A DNA stretch of 64,000 nt from Pseudomonas sp. FeN3W (lineage in GTDB: Bacteria > Pseudomonadota > Gammaproteobacteria > Pseudomonadales > Pseudomonadaceae), in contig CP136010.1 of assembly GCA_030263805.2 (NCBI GenBank), forward strand, positions 4,355,001 through 4,419,000, in the 5' to 3' direction. The notes below the pieces were generated by a model. It saw only the letters and a list, made by a program, of their open reading frames with translations, ran no database searches and was not told where the DNA came from. Positions within the stretch are counted from its first letter, which is position 1; the number at the start of each line of letters is the position of its first letter. Shown here piece by piece: positions 26,182 through 34,414 of the stretch. Made by a program: the position numbers and the translations under genes.

Positions 26182-26223
26182 GGCTCGGCGCTTTTGAAAA
26201 CGATCATTCGAAAGCGCCGAGCC
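26182..26223. terminator. 17-bp hairpin between convergent genes
   Basis: GGCTCGGCGCTTTTGAA (26182-26198) pairs with TTCGAAAGCGCCGAGCC (26207-26223) with a single G-T wobble and an 8-base loop. It sits 19 bases after the CitMHS stop and 42 bases after the convergent DUF1624 gene, so it can serve both as a terminator. Confidence 0.65.
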
Positions 26224-26265
26224 GGCAACCGTGCTGGCAACAGGCGCGGGCTGAGCGGCCATTGT

Positions 26266-27429
26266 TTACAGATACTTGAGCCAGGCGATGTCCCGACGGC
26301 GTGCCTTGAGATCGGCGAACCAGCGCACCGCCGGGAACAGCACCACTGCCAACACCAGGGTGCACAGCCACAGCGGCCACACGGCGTCGAAGCCGAAATG
26401 AGTACCGCGATTCAGCCCCCAGATCGCGACGGCGGCGAGGTAGAGCAGCTTCAGCACGTACAGGTGCAGCAGGTAGAAGAACATCGGTGCCGCACCGAAC
26501 ACGCTGAGCGTTCGCAGCCAGGCACGGCCCTGCTGGCGTTCGAAGTGACGCAGCAGAAGCAGCCCGCCACCCAGCGTCAGGCACAGGAACAGTAGCGACG
26601 GCGGGTACTTGGTGACGTTGAGCAGGCTCATCAGCGTACGCAGGCCGTCCTCGCCGACGACCCAGGGCTGCTCGCCGTAGCTGTTGATCAGCCGCAGCAG
26701 AACGAAGGTGAGCAAGGCGCCTTGAGCCCAACCGCCCAGGTAGCTCTGGCGTCGTTCTGGATCGGCGTCCCTGGCGAACCAGGGCCCGACAGCGTAGCCA
26801 AGGGCGATCACGCCGATCCACGGCAGCAGCGGATAGGAAGTGCGCAGCCGCAGGTTTTCCGAAACCTCGATCCAGCCGCGGTCGTGCAGGATGGCCCAGG
26901 GGACGTGCAACGCTGAGACTGCGGAGAACTGCAGCGGATCGAGCAGGTTGTGGCCGCCAATGATCACCAGTCCCAGCACGATCAGCGCAGGGCGCGGAAG
27001 CCAAAGCAGCGCCGAGAGCGCCAGCATGCTCAGGCCGATCGCCCAGATCACTTGCAGATAGATCACCTGCGGCGGGAACTGGAACGTCCAGGCGAAGTTG
27101 ACCAGGGTGAATTCGAGCGCCACCAGGAACAGCCCGCGTTTGAGCAGAAAGCTCGACACTGCACGGCGGTCCTGGTGCTTTTCGCCATAAAGGAAGGCTG
27201 ACAGGCCGGTCAGGAAGATGAATACCGGCGCGCAGAGATGTGCCAGGGTGCGGCTGAAGAACAACGCCGGCTCGGTGACCGCCACGTCCATCGGGTCGGG
27301 CACCTGCATATGCAGCAGAAAGGTTTCACGGACATGGTCGAGCAGCATGAACAGGATCACCAGGCCGCGCAGCGCGTCGATGGATTGCAGACGCGCCGCG
27401 GCTGGCGGAGTGAAATCGGGGGAGGGCAT
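26266..27429 (-). CDS. DUF1624 / HGSNAT-like membrane protein
   Basis: A 387-residue protein with about ten membrane helices. It starts with the DUF1624 signature RLQSIDALRGLVILFMLLDHVRETFL and continues with HLCAPVFIFLTGLSAFLYG, shared with heparan-alpha-glucosaminide N-acetyltransferase-like proteins. These are thought to be membrane acyltransferases; the acceptor is unknown. The start at 27429 (MPSPDFTPPAAARL) is chosen over a TTG at 27456. It is preceded by a terminator-like hairpin after the VOC gene, so it probably has its own promoter within 27430-27555. Confidence 0.83.
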   Translation of the reverse strand: MPSPDFTPPAAARLQSIDALRGLVILFMLLDHVRETFLLHMQVPDPMDVAVTEPALFFSRTLAHLCAPVFIFLTGLSAFLYGEKHQDRRAVSSFLLKRGLFLVALEFTLVNFAWTFQFPPQVIYLQVIWAIGLSMLALSALLWLPRPALIVLGLVIIGGHNLLDPLQFSAVSALHVPWAILHDRGWIEVSENLRLRTSYPLLPWIGVIALGYAVGPWFARDADPERRQSYLGGWAQGALLTFVLLRLINSYGEQPWVVGEDGLRTLMSLLNVTKYPPSLLFLCLTLGGGLLLLRHFERQQGRAWLRTLSVFGAAPMFFYLLHLYVLKLLYLAAVAIWGLNRGTHFGFDAVWPLWLCTLVLAVVLFPAVRWFADLKARRRDIAWLKYL

Positions 27430-27554
27430 GAGCGGCTCACAGCAGGATGATCGCAATGCAGGCGCAGACTCGTTGCGCCCGCCGAAAGGTGCGATACGTT
27501 ATAACAAAAGTCGCTGCCTCCCCAGATGCGAATCAACCACGATAGTCCCTGGCG

Positions 27555-27579
27555 TAAAAGGGCTGAATGCTTCAGCCCT
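27555..27579 (-). terminator. Rho-independent terminator overlapping the end of the VOC gene
   Basis: On the minus strand AGGGCTGAA, loop GCA, TTCAGCCCT is followed by TTTA. The left arm includes the TGA stop of the VOC-family gene, so the gene runs into its own terminator. Confidence 0.7.
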
Positions 27580-27991
27580 GCTCGCAGTTAACCATCCACG
27601 ACACGCCGAAGCGGTCGGTGAGCATGCCGAAACGCTCGGCCCAGAAGGTTTTCTCCAGCGGCATGATCACCGTGCCGCCCTCGGCCAGTGCGGCGAACAG
27701 CTTTTCGCTTTCGTCCACGCTGGTCGGATGCAGGGAAACCGAGCAACCCTTGATGCCTTCGTACGGCCCACCGCCACAGGTGTTGGGCAAGGAGTCGGAG
27801 GCCATCAGCACACCATCGCCGAGGTTCAGGCAGGCGTGCATGATCCGCTCGCGGTACTCGGCGGGAAACTGCTCGGCATCCGGCGCCTGGGCAAAGGTCA
27901 TCATGTCCAGCGTGCCGCCCAGCACATCCTTGTAGAAGGTGAACGCTTCGCGGGTGGTGCCGTCGAGAGTGAGGTAGGTGGTGATCTTCAT
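27572..27991 (-). CDS. VOC/PhnB-like glyoxalase-fold protein
   Basis: A 139-residue protein of the PhnB/DUF3479-like branch of the vicinal-oxygen-chelate superfamily: YLTLDGTTREAFTFYKDVLGGTLDMMTF, the acidic metal-site region in the middle, and WAERFGMLTDRFGVSWMVNC at the end. Such proteins fold like glyoxalase/bleomycin-resistance dimers; their substrates are mostly unknown. It follows the YciI-like gene by 16 bases, with an AAGGAGC ribosome site, so the two form an operon closed by the terminator at its own stop codon. Confidence 0.85.
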   Translation of the reverse strand: MKITTYLTLDGTTREAFTFYKDVLGGTLDMMTFAQAPDAEQFPAEYRERIMHACLNLGDGVLMASDSLPNTCGGGPYEGIKGCSVSLHPTSVDESEKLFAALAEGGTVIMPLEKTFWAERFGMLTDRFGVSWMVNCEQG

Positions 27992-28007
27992 TGCTTGCTC
28001 CTTGCGG

Positions 28008-28427
28008 TCATTGATTGAGTTGCGCGCGCAGGCGGTCTTCCTGCTCGCGCAGTTCGGGGGTGAACTCGGCGCCGAAGTCTTTCGCTTCGAATATCTGGCG
28101 AATCTCGATTTCCGTAGCGCCGATGGCCGACTGCGGGCAACGCTTGACCCAGTCGACGGCCTCCTGCAACGAGGCGGTCTGGAACAGCCAGTAGCCGGCG
28201 ATCAGCTCGTGGGTTTCGGCGAACGGGCCATCGGTGACGCTGCACTGGCCGCCGTTGAAACGGACCCGCGCGCCCTTGCGACTGGGCTGCAGGCCTTCGC
28301 CGCCGAGCAGCACGCCGGCATTGGCCAGGTCTTCGTTGTAGCGGCCCATCGCCGTGAGAACGTCCTCGCTGGGCATCTCGCCGGCTTCGGTTTGTGGGGT
28401 GGCCTTGATCATCACCATGAAACGCAT
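28008..28427 (-). CDS. YciI-like DGPF-domain protein
   Basis: A 139-residue protein of the YCII/DGPF family. It has RFMVMIKATPQTEAGEMPSEDVLTAMGRYNEDL at the start and the hallmark VTDGPFAETHELIAGYWLF in the middle, with conserved His/Asp residues of the YciI fold. The family is often encoded with ECF sigma factors and VOC proteins. Here the VOC partner is immediately downstream, but no sigma factor is present. The function is unknown. The start has an AAGGAG ribosome site. Confidence 0.85.
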   Translation of the reverse strand: MRFMVMIKATPQTEAGEMPSEDVLTAMGRYNEDLANAGVLLGGEGLQPSRKGARVRFNGGQCSVTDGPFAETHELIAGYWLFQTASLQEAVDWVKRCPQSAIGATEIEIRQIFEAKDFGAEFTPELREQEDRLRAQLNQ

Positions 28428-28547
28428 CGGTGGACTCCTTCAGTGGAATGGAAAGAGCCTAGACGGGCATACGGCAATTTCCGCCGACTCCGATCATTGG
28501 TCGAACGGGCGCGGTAGGAATCGACAGGTCTTTGAGAACTTCTTTGC

Positions 28548-29297
28548 TCAGGGCAGCGGATAGGTCAGCAGAAGCAGATGCAGGCTGTTGACCGCACCGT
28601 GCAGCAGTACCGCGACCCACAGGCGGCCAGCGGAGTAATGGAAGGCCAGGCCGTAGCCCAGACCGGCCAGCGTGGCGAGCCCGGCGAAACCGAAGCCGGC
28701 CGGCAGGTGCGCGGCGCCGAACAGGGCGCTCGCCAGACCGATGCCGACGACCGCACCGAAGCGGCCGACCAATGCACGCTGCAGCAGGCCGCGAAAGATC
28801 AGCTCTTCGGCCAGGCAGGTGATGCCCAGGTTGATCAGCAGCCAGGGCAGGAACAGCGCCGGCCATTTCGGTTGCCAGCCCAGCACGCCAGAGGCCAGCG
28901 CCAGCAGCGGGACGAGAATCAGGCAGGCGGCCGACGCAAGCAGGGTGAGCCTGATCGAGCGCCAATCGGTTCGTGGCTGGCCCAGCCACCAGGCCAGCAG
29001 CAGTGCCGCGACCATCGCCTTGTCCGGGCTGATGCGCAATTGCCAGGGCGAGGCACCGCCCAGATCCTGCGGCGCGCCGAGCGGCAGCGAGCTGAAGCCG
29101 GGTAGCAGATGCGCGGCGAGCAACAGCGCGCCAAGCAGCGTGCCGAGCAGCCACAGCGGGTTGGGGATACGCGGCTGGGCGACAAGCCAGCCAGCGAATA
29201 GCAGCACAGCCAGCGCGCCGATCGGCTCGAGCATGCCGAGGATCAGGCCGAGTGATAGCGCGACGACCGGCATGCAGTAGCGCAGCCGGCGAATCAC
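28548..29297 (-). CDS. CPBP-family intramembrane metalloprotease
   Basis: A 249-residue protein with seven or eight membrane helices. It carries the three CPBP (Abi/Rce1-like) motifs: CLAEELIFRGLLQR (EExxxR), FGAAHLPAG (FxxxH) and LLHGAVNSL (HxxxN). These residues build the active site in Rce1-type proteases. The bacterial family is linked to bacteriocin immunity or protein processing, but its substrate here is unknown. The start is GTG at 29297, one base after the stop of the upstream ClpP-like gene, suggesting coupled translation; an ATG at 29273 is an alternative. Confidence 0.85.
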   Translation of the reverse strand: MIRRLRYCMPVVALSLGLILGMLEPIGALAVLLFAGWLVAQPRIPNPLWLLGTLLGALLLAAHLLPGFSSLPLGAPQDLGGASPWQLRISPDKAMVAALLLAWWLGQPRTDWRSIRLTLLASAACLILVPLLALASGVLGWQPKWPALFLPWLLINLGITCLAEELIFRGLLQRALVGRFGAVVGIGLASALFGAAHLPAGFGFAGLATLAGLGYGLAFHYSAGRLWVAVLLHGAVNSLHLLLLTYPLP

Positions 29298-29298
29298 A

Positions 29299-29853
29299 CT
29301 ATTGCAGCCGATAACGCGCGAGCTCCTTTGGCGTGAGCACGCGCATGCGCCACGGTTCGATCAGCTGCATGTCGTCCACCAGCCGTGTATTGACGCCCAT
29401 GTCCCGGAAATAGATGCGTGGTGCGCGGTGTGGTCGCTGGCTGATGGACAGCGCCGACTCGCCATTGGCGACGTAGGGCCGATGCAGGCCGACATGGCCG
29501 CGCACGGTGCGCTGCCGTCCCGCCGCCAGCAGATAGATGCAGCTGCCCTGGCAGACCGCGGTGGCCGGTACCAGGGCGTCGAAACCCGTCTCGCGCAGCA
29601 GATAGCCCATGCGCATGGCTTCCGCTGCGCTGCCGCCGATGTTGTCGAGGATCAGCAGCCGGCGCGCGTGTTTGCCCGGGTGGGCCATGATGCCCTTGAG
29701 CAGCGCCTCGTAGTCGCCCGGCGCGATCTGTTCGGTGACCCGTGCGACCAGCACCAGGCCCTGATCTTCATGCTCCAGCGGCAGCACCTCGACCTTGGCG
29801 TGAGCAGAGCAGGCGAACAGCGCCAGTGCGCAGAGGGTGACGAAGCGAAGCAT
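29299..29853 (-). CDS. Periplasmic ClpP-like (COG3904) protein
   Basis: A 184-residue protein with a Sec signal peptide (MLRFVTLCALALFACSAHA). The mature part has features of ClpP/crotonase-like periplasmic proteins: RLLILDNIGGSAAEAMRMGYLLRETG, ATAVCQGSCIYLLAAGRQRTV with a candidate Ser and paired cysteines, and GHVGLHRPY with a candidate His. The family is predicted to be a serine protease, but activity is unproven. It is upstream of, and effectively coupled to, the CPBP membrane protease gene, which may mean a shared envelope-proteolysis role. Confidence 0.72.
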   Translation of the reverse strand: MLRFVTLCALALFACSAHAKVEVLPLEHEDQGLVLVARVTEQIAPGDYEALLKGIMAHPGKHARRLLILDNIGGSAAEAMRMGYLLRETGFDALVPATAVCQGSCIYLLAAGRQRTVRGHVGLHRPYVANGESALSISQRPHRAPRIYFRDMGVNTRLVDDMQLIEPWRMRVLTPKELARYRLQ

Positions 29854-29969
29854 CGAGCGGGCAGTCCTGAAATGGGAGGTGGCGAAGATACCCGCAGCGT
29901 GGCATTTCGCCTACTGCCTTGCAGCTGGGCGGTCGGCCATCCGGGAAGCGCTGACGACGGCGTTGCGGC

Positions 29970-30662
29970 TCAGGCGTCGCTGGCCCCGTAGAGGCGCTTG
30001 TTCCAGTCTTCGACGGCATTCGCTTGCAGCCGTCGCTCGACCAGGGTGCGCCAGTTCGGCACCAGCGGCAGTTCGGCCAGTTCCACCAGCGCGTCCCGTT
30101 CGAGCGTGCGCCGGTAAAGCACATCCATTACCCGCGTCAGCGACCAGCGCGGGAACGGCCGCTGCTCCAGCACGAGCGCCTGTCCGACCTGCAACTGGCC
30201 GGGCTCCAGCACCTGGTAGTACCAGCCGGTCATGCCGCTCTGCTGCACGCGCAAGGACATGTCCGCGACGCCGAACCGATCGTTGAGCTTCCAGCACGGC
30301 TGGCGGGTCTGGGCGACCTGCAGCAACGCATCGCCACAGCGCAGCACATCACCCAGGCACAGATCGGCCTCGACGAGTCCACGGGTGCTGATGTTTTCGC
30401 CGAAGGCGCCGGGTTGCTGCAGCAGCGGCGAATCGCCGAGCTGTTCGCGCCAGTTGCGATAGTGCTCGAACGGGTAATGGTGGACCGCCTTGTACGGACC
30501 GCCGTGAACGCGGCGATCACCCTGTTCGTCGCCCTCCAGCCCCTCGGCCCCGACCGCCACGGCGCCTTCAACCGGCTGTTTGGCGATGGCGCTGCGGCTG
30601 CCGGGGCGGGTAAAGGCTACGGCCTTGCCGATGAGCAGTCGTTCGATCCTGGCCAGCTGCAT
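29970..30662 (-). CDS. yiiM: MOSC-domain protein, YiiM-like
   Basis: A 230-residue protein with a MOSC domain (GDEQGDRRVHGGPYKAVHHYPFEHY, GAFGENISTRGL, and QTRQPCWKL with the Cys that binds molybdenum cofactor) followed by a C-terminal 3-alpha helical domain (RVMDVLYRRTLERDALVELAELPLVPNWR). The E. coli YiiM protein reduces N-hydroxylated bases such as 6-hydroxylaminopurine, a detoxification role that is likely here. The start at 30662 follows GGAGGG, which decides it over a codon at 30740 that would overlap the upstream peptidase gene. It lies 74 bases after that gene. Confidence 0.88.
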   Translation of the reverse strand: MQLARIERLLIGKAVAFTRPGSRSAIAKQPVEGAVAVGAEGLEGDEQGDRRVHGGPYKAVHHYPFEHYRNWREQLGDSPLLQQPGAFGENISTRGLVEADLCLGDVLRCGDALLQVAQTRQPCWKLNDRFGVADMSLRVQQSGMTGWYYQVLEPGQLQVGQALVLEQRPFPRWSLTRVMDVLYRRTLERDALVELAELPLVPNWRTLVERRLQANAVEDWNKRLYGASDA

Positions 30663-30736
30663 GTTTCCCTCCGGATGACGGCTCGCAAAGGCGCGATTGT
30701 GCCGCATCGGAGGGAAGACGGTGCGTTCCGCGTCGA

Positions 30737-31987
30737 TCAATCAGGCGCTGGCTCGGTGGACAACGCACGGATCATCGCCGTGGTGAGATACAGCCGCGGC
30801 GCGATGCTCGACAGCTCGATGTACTCGTCTTCCGCGTGCAGCCCGGCGCCGACCACGCCCATGGTTTCCAGCACGGCCGGCTTGTCGCTGCCCGGCACGT
30901 AGGCGTAGCCGGCGTCGGTGCCGAAACGCATGGCGATCGGCTCGATACGCTGGTCGATTTCGCCATACAGGCGCTGCGCCGTCGCGACCAGGCGCTCCGA
31001 TGCCGGATTCTTCGCCAGCGGTGGGCGACCCTTGTCGATGCGCAGCTCGACGCGGGTGTCGTCGATCAGCCTGTTCTCGATGATCTTCTGCGCATCGGCG
31101 AGCACGCGGTCGGTCTCGCTGATGTCGGAGTAGCGCATGTCCGCTTCGGCGGTGGCCTTGTTCGGGATGATGTTGCGCTTCTCGCCGCCGGCGATCATGG
31201 TCCAGTTCACCGTGGTGCCCTTGTCCGGATCGCCCAGGTCCTTGAGTTGCACCAGCTGGTGCGCCAGTTCCAGCACCGCGTTACGACCGTCCTCCGGGGC
31301 GGAGCCGGCGTGGGAGGATTTGCCCTTCACCTCCAGCATCACCGCGTTGATGCCATTGGTGGCGGTGGTCACCGCATCGCGATCCGGCGGCTCGTAGGAG
31401 AAGACGTAGTCATGCTTGCGGGCCAGTTCGGCGATGATCTTCTTCGAGCCGGCCGAGCCCATTTCCTCATCCGGGTTGAACAGCACGGTAATGGTGCCGT
31501 AGTCGTCGAACCGCTGCGCCTTGAGCAGTTCCAGTGCATGCAGAATCATCGCTACGCCGCCCTTGGCATCGGCCACGCCGGGGCCGTAGGCGCGCCGCTC
31601 GTCCATGCGGAACGGGCGTTCTGCGGCGGTGCCTTCGGCGAACACCGTGTCGTAATGCACCATCAGCAGGAAGTCCTTGCCGCCAGTGCCCTTGAGGGTG
31701 CCGACGATGTTGTCGCCGGCCGACGGCGTCGCCGCGCTGGTGCTGACCTCGGCACCCAGCGCCTGCAGGCGTTCGACCAGCATCTGGCTGACCGTGGCCA
31801 GACCCTTCGCCTGGCCGGTGCCAGTGTCCACCGCCACCAGCTTTTTCACGGTTTCGAGATAGGCGCTCTGTTCGGCCCTGGCCTGTTCGAGCAGTTCGGC
31901 GGGCTTGAGCTCGGCGGCCATGACAGACAGTGAAGACAGGCAGAGCGCGACTGCAGCGGCAATCGGGGCGACAACGCGTACGTGCAT
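30737..31987 (-). CDS. M20 metallopeptidase, carboxypeptidase G2-like
   Basis: A 416-residue exported zinc peptidase close in length and sequence to Pseudomonas carboxypeptidase G2, which removes glutamate from folates. It has a signal peptide (MHVRVVAPIAAAVALCLSSLSVMAAE), the zinc site LLMVHYDTVF, YGPGVADAKGG, FNPDEEMGS with the catalytic and ligand glutamates, and a final histidine in AGLHAEDEYIE. The dimerisation domain starts near KGKSSHAGSAPEDGRNAV. By analogy it works in the periplasm on gamma-glutamyl or other C-terminal glutamates; the exact substrate is inferred. It is divergent from the HIT gene across 136 bases that hold both promoters. Confidence 0.85.
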   Translation of the reverse strand: MHVRVVAPIAAAVALCLSSLSVMAAELKPAELLEQARAEQSAYLETVKKLVAVDTGTGQAKGLATVSQMLVERLQALGAEVSTSAATPSAGDNIVGTLKGTGGKDFLLMVHYDTVFAEGTAAERPFRMDERRAYGPGVADAKGGVAMILHALELLKAQRFDDYGTITVLFNPDEEMGSAGSKKIIAELARKHDYVFSYEPPDRDAVTTATNGINAVMLEVKGKSSHAGSAPEDGRNAVLELAHQLVQLKDLGDPDKGTTVNWTMIAGGEKRNIIPNKATAEADMRYSDISETDRVLADAQKIIENRLIDDTRVELRIDKGRPPLAKNPASERLVATAQRLYGEIDQRIEPIAMRFGTDAGYAYVPGSDKPAVLETMGVVGAGLHAEDEYIELSSIAPRLYLTTAMIRALSTEPAPD

Positions 31988-32123
31988 CGGAATAACCTCG
32001 GATCGCGGGGTGATGAGCTTGAGAGCGCCGCCAAGCCCGCAACGTTCCGAAGCATCGCTGCACAGGTCGCAGCCGCGCGGAGAATGCTAATGTCTGCCTT
32101 TTCCACTTGCCGGAGAACTCCAG

Positions 32124-32567
32124 GTGTCCCTGACCACGCCCTATGACCCGCAGAACATCTTCGCCCAGATCATTCGTGGCGATGCGCCCTGCTACAAACT
32201 CTACGAGGACGACGACGTCCTGGCCTTCCTCGACCTGTTCCCGCAGTCCTTCGGCCACACGCTGGTGATTCCCAAGCGCTCGGCGGCCTGCAACATCCTC
32301 GATGTGGATAGCGAAGCGCTGGCCAAGGTCATGGGCGTAGTGCAGAAGCTCACCCGCGTGATCGTCGACGAACTGCAGCCCGATGGCGTGCAGGTCGCGC
32401 AGTTCAATGGCGCGCCGGCGGGGCAGACGGTGTTCCACATCCACGTGCATATCGTGCCGCGCTACTCGGGCGAGGGGCTTGGCATTCATGCCGCCGGCAA
32501 GGCCGATCCGGCCGATCTGGAACAGCTCCAGGCGCGCTTGCTGCAGCGTATCGCCGCGCAGGGCTGA
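32124..32567 (+). CDS. HIT-family nucleotide hydrolase
   Basis: A 147-residue protein of the histidine-triad superfamily with the motif HIHVHIVPRYSGEG and the usual N-terminal IFAQIIRGDAPCYKLYEDDDVLAFLDLFPQSFGHTLVIPK. HIT proteins hydrolyse nucleotide phosphoramidates or dinucleoside polyphosphates. The C-terminal tail ends in a helical LEQLQARLLQRIA stretch. The start is GTG at 32124 with CCGGAG upstream; the gene reads directly into conserved sequence. It is 108 bases ahead of an ABC transporter operon, with a hairpin-forming region between, so it is probably a separate transcript. Confidence 0.9.
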   Translation: MSLTTPYDPQNIFAQIIRGDAPCYKLYEDDDVLAFLDLFPQSFGHTLVIPKRSAACNILDVDSEALAKVMGVVQKLTRVIVDELQPDGVQVAQFNGAPAGQTVFHIHVHIVPRYSGEGLGIHAAGKADPADLEQLQARLLQRIAAQG

Positions 32568-32675
32568 GCCAGGCGGCGATGTCGTGGCGGGGTCAAGCCC
32601 GCTGCGACCATCGCAGCAACCAACAGGCACCAAAGTACAATTCGTGGCCGGCAGGGGGCTTCGTACCCTGCGGGC

Positions 32676-33656
32676 ATGATGTCTTCATTGCCCTTCCTCA
32701 CCCGGTTCGTTCTGCGCGCTCGCCGTGCGCTGCTGGCGCTTGTGCTGCTGCCCCTGTGGGCGCAGTCGCAGGAGCTGCCGGTGCTGACCCTCAGCGTGCT
32801 GCAGTTCGGCACGCCACACTGGGAGCTCGAGCACCTCAAGCGTCGAGGACTGGACCGTGCCAACGGCTTCGAGCTGAAGGTGCGGCTGGTGGCCGATGTG
32901 CCGGCTTCGCGCCTGGCATTGACCAGTGGCAGCGTCGACGGCGCGGTGAGCGACCTGCTCTGGGCGCAGGCGCGTTACCAGGCCGGCACGGCCTATCGCT
33001 ACGTACCCTTTTCCTCGCAGATCGGCGAAGTGCTGGTGCCCGAAAGCAGCGCCATCCGCACGCTGACCGACCTGCGCGGCAAGCGCATCGGCGTCGCTGG
33101 CGGGCCGGACGGGCTGGGCTGGCAGTTGCTGCAGCATGCCGCGGCCCAGGACGGTATTGATCTGGCCAGACAGGCGACCGTTCAGTACGCCGCACCGCCT
33201 CTGCTCAGCCAGGCCCTGCGCCGCGGTCAGGTCGATGCGCTGCTGACCTTCTGGCATTTCTCCGCGCGTATGCGTGGCGAGGGTGGTGTGCAGGTAGCGT
33301 TCGGCCTGGCCGATCTGTTGCAGGCGCTGGCGCTCGACCCTGACCTGCCGGTGCTCGGCTATCTGTTCCCCGAATCCTGGGCCGTCGAGCATGAGGCGCT
33401 GTTGCGGCGCTTCGCCACGGCGCTGGGCCAGACCAAGCACGAACTCGCCAGCGAGCCCGCGCACTGGCAGGCGCTGCGGCCGTTGATGCGTGCCGACGAG
33501 GATGGCGTGTTCGCCGCGTTGCGCGACAGTTTCCTCGCCGGCATCCCGCAGCCGCTGGATGAGCGGCGTATCGCCGACCTGCAGCGACTGTTGACCCTCA
33601 CCGGTGCCGATCCGGCGAAACTGATGCCGGCCGCGTCGTTCCAGAGCACGCCATGA
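32676..33656 (+). CDS. ABC transporter substrate-binding protein, NMT1/THI5-like
   Basis: A 326-residue periplasmic protein with a Sec-type signal (ARRALLALVLLPLWAQSQE). The mature region follows the NMT1/THI5/SsuA pattern: LEHLKRRGLDRANGFELKVRLV, VDGAVSDLLWA, LRGKRIGVAGGPDGLGWQLLQ and VDALLTFWHFSARM. Such proteins bind sulfonates, thiamine precursors or other small organics; the ligand cannot be read off. Its last codons overlap the permease start (ATGA). No TPP riboswitch elements are seen upstream. The start at 32676 or the next Met is possible. Confidence 0.85.
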   Translation: MMSSLPFLTRFVLRARRALLALVLLPLWAQSQELPVLTLSVLQFGTPHWELEHLKRRGLDRANGFELKVRLVADVPASRLALTSGSVDGAVSDLLWAQARYQAGTAYRYVPFSSQIGEVLVPESSAIRTLTDLRGKRIGVAGGPDGLGWQLLQHAAAQDGIDLARQATVQYAAPPLLSQALRRGQVDALLTFWHFSARMRGEGGVQVAFGLADLLQALALDPDLPVLGYLFPESWAVEHEALLRRFATALGQTKHELASEPAHWQALRPLMRADEDGVFAALRDSFLAGIPQPLDERRIADLQRLLTLTGADPAKLMPAASFQSTP

Positions 33657-34414
33657 ACGGCTCGCGCTGGGCCTGCTGGATCGCCCTGCCATGCGCGGTG
33701 GCACTCTGGACGCTGCTTGCGCTGGTCGTGCAGACGCCGCTGCTGCCCACTCCGGCCGCCGTCTTCGACACTTTCTGGCAGGCCACGCAGAGCGGTGAGC
33801 TGCCAGAACACCTGCTGGTAACTCTGCGCCGCGTGCTGTTCGCCTTCGTGCTGGCGATGGTGCTGGGCACGTTGCTCGGCGTGTGGATGGGCCGCTCGCG
33901 GCTGGCCAATGCCGTGCTCGATCCGCTGCTGGTGTTGTTCCTCAACCTGCCGGCGCTGGTCACCATCATCCTGCTCTACGTCTGGTTCGGCCTGGTGGAA
34001 GCCGCGGCGGTGCTGTCGGTGGTGATCAACAAGGTGCCGAACGTGGCCGTCACCGTGCGCGAGGGCGCCCGCAGTATCGATCCCAAGCTGGAACAGATGG
34101 CCCTGGTCTACCGCTTCACACGCGGGCAGCGGATCAGGCATGTCTGGCTGCCGCAGCTGTTTCCCTACCTGATGGCGGCGACCCGCGGCGGGCTGGCGCT
34201 GATCTGGAAGATCGTGCTGGTGGTCGAGCTGCTCGGGCGTTCGGATGGCATCGGCTTTCAGCTGCACATGGCCTTTCAGGTGTTCGACGTGGCGAGCATC
34301 CTCGCCTACAGCCTGGCCTTCATCGCCGTGGTCCAGTTGATCGAACTGGCGCTGTTGCAGCCGCTGGAGCGACGTGCATCGTCCTGGCGAGAAGCGGGTG
34401 TGCGCCATGCTTGA
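33653..34414 (+). CDS. ABC transporter permease (SsuC/TauC type)
   Basis: A 253-residue membrane protein with about six helices of the binding-protein-dependent transport family. The cytoplasmic EAA loop can be seen as VREGARSIDPKLEQMALVYRFTRGQRIRHVWLPQLFPYL, which docks the ATPase. The substrate is shared with the upstream NMT1/THI5-like binding protein. It overlaps that gene by four bases at the 5' end and the ATPase gene by eight bases at the 3' end, so the three are translationally coupled. Confidence 0.9.
   Translation: MNGSRWACWIALPCAVALWTLLALVVQTPLLPTPAAVFDTFWQATQSGELPEHLLVTLRRVLFAFVLAMVLGTLLGVWMGRSRLANAVLDPLLVLFLNLPALVTIILLYVWFGLVEAAAVLSVVINKVPNVAVTVREGARSIDPKLEQMALVYRFTRGQRIRHVWLPQLFPYLMAATRGGLALIWKIVLVVELLGRSDGIGFQLHMAFQVFDVASILAYSLAFIAVVQLIELALLQPLERRASSWREAGVRHA

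Noticed and set aside
32568..32675. Possible TPP riboswitch before the NMT1/THI5-like ABC operon.
   Set aside because: None of the conserved TPP-riboswitch strings (such as CTGAGA with the downstream ACCTGAT-type segment) are present; only a small GCAGGG/CCCTGC hairpin is seen.
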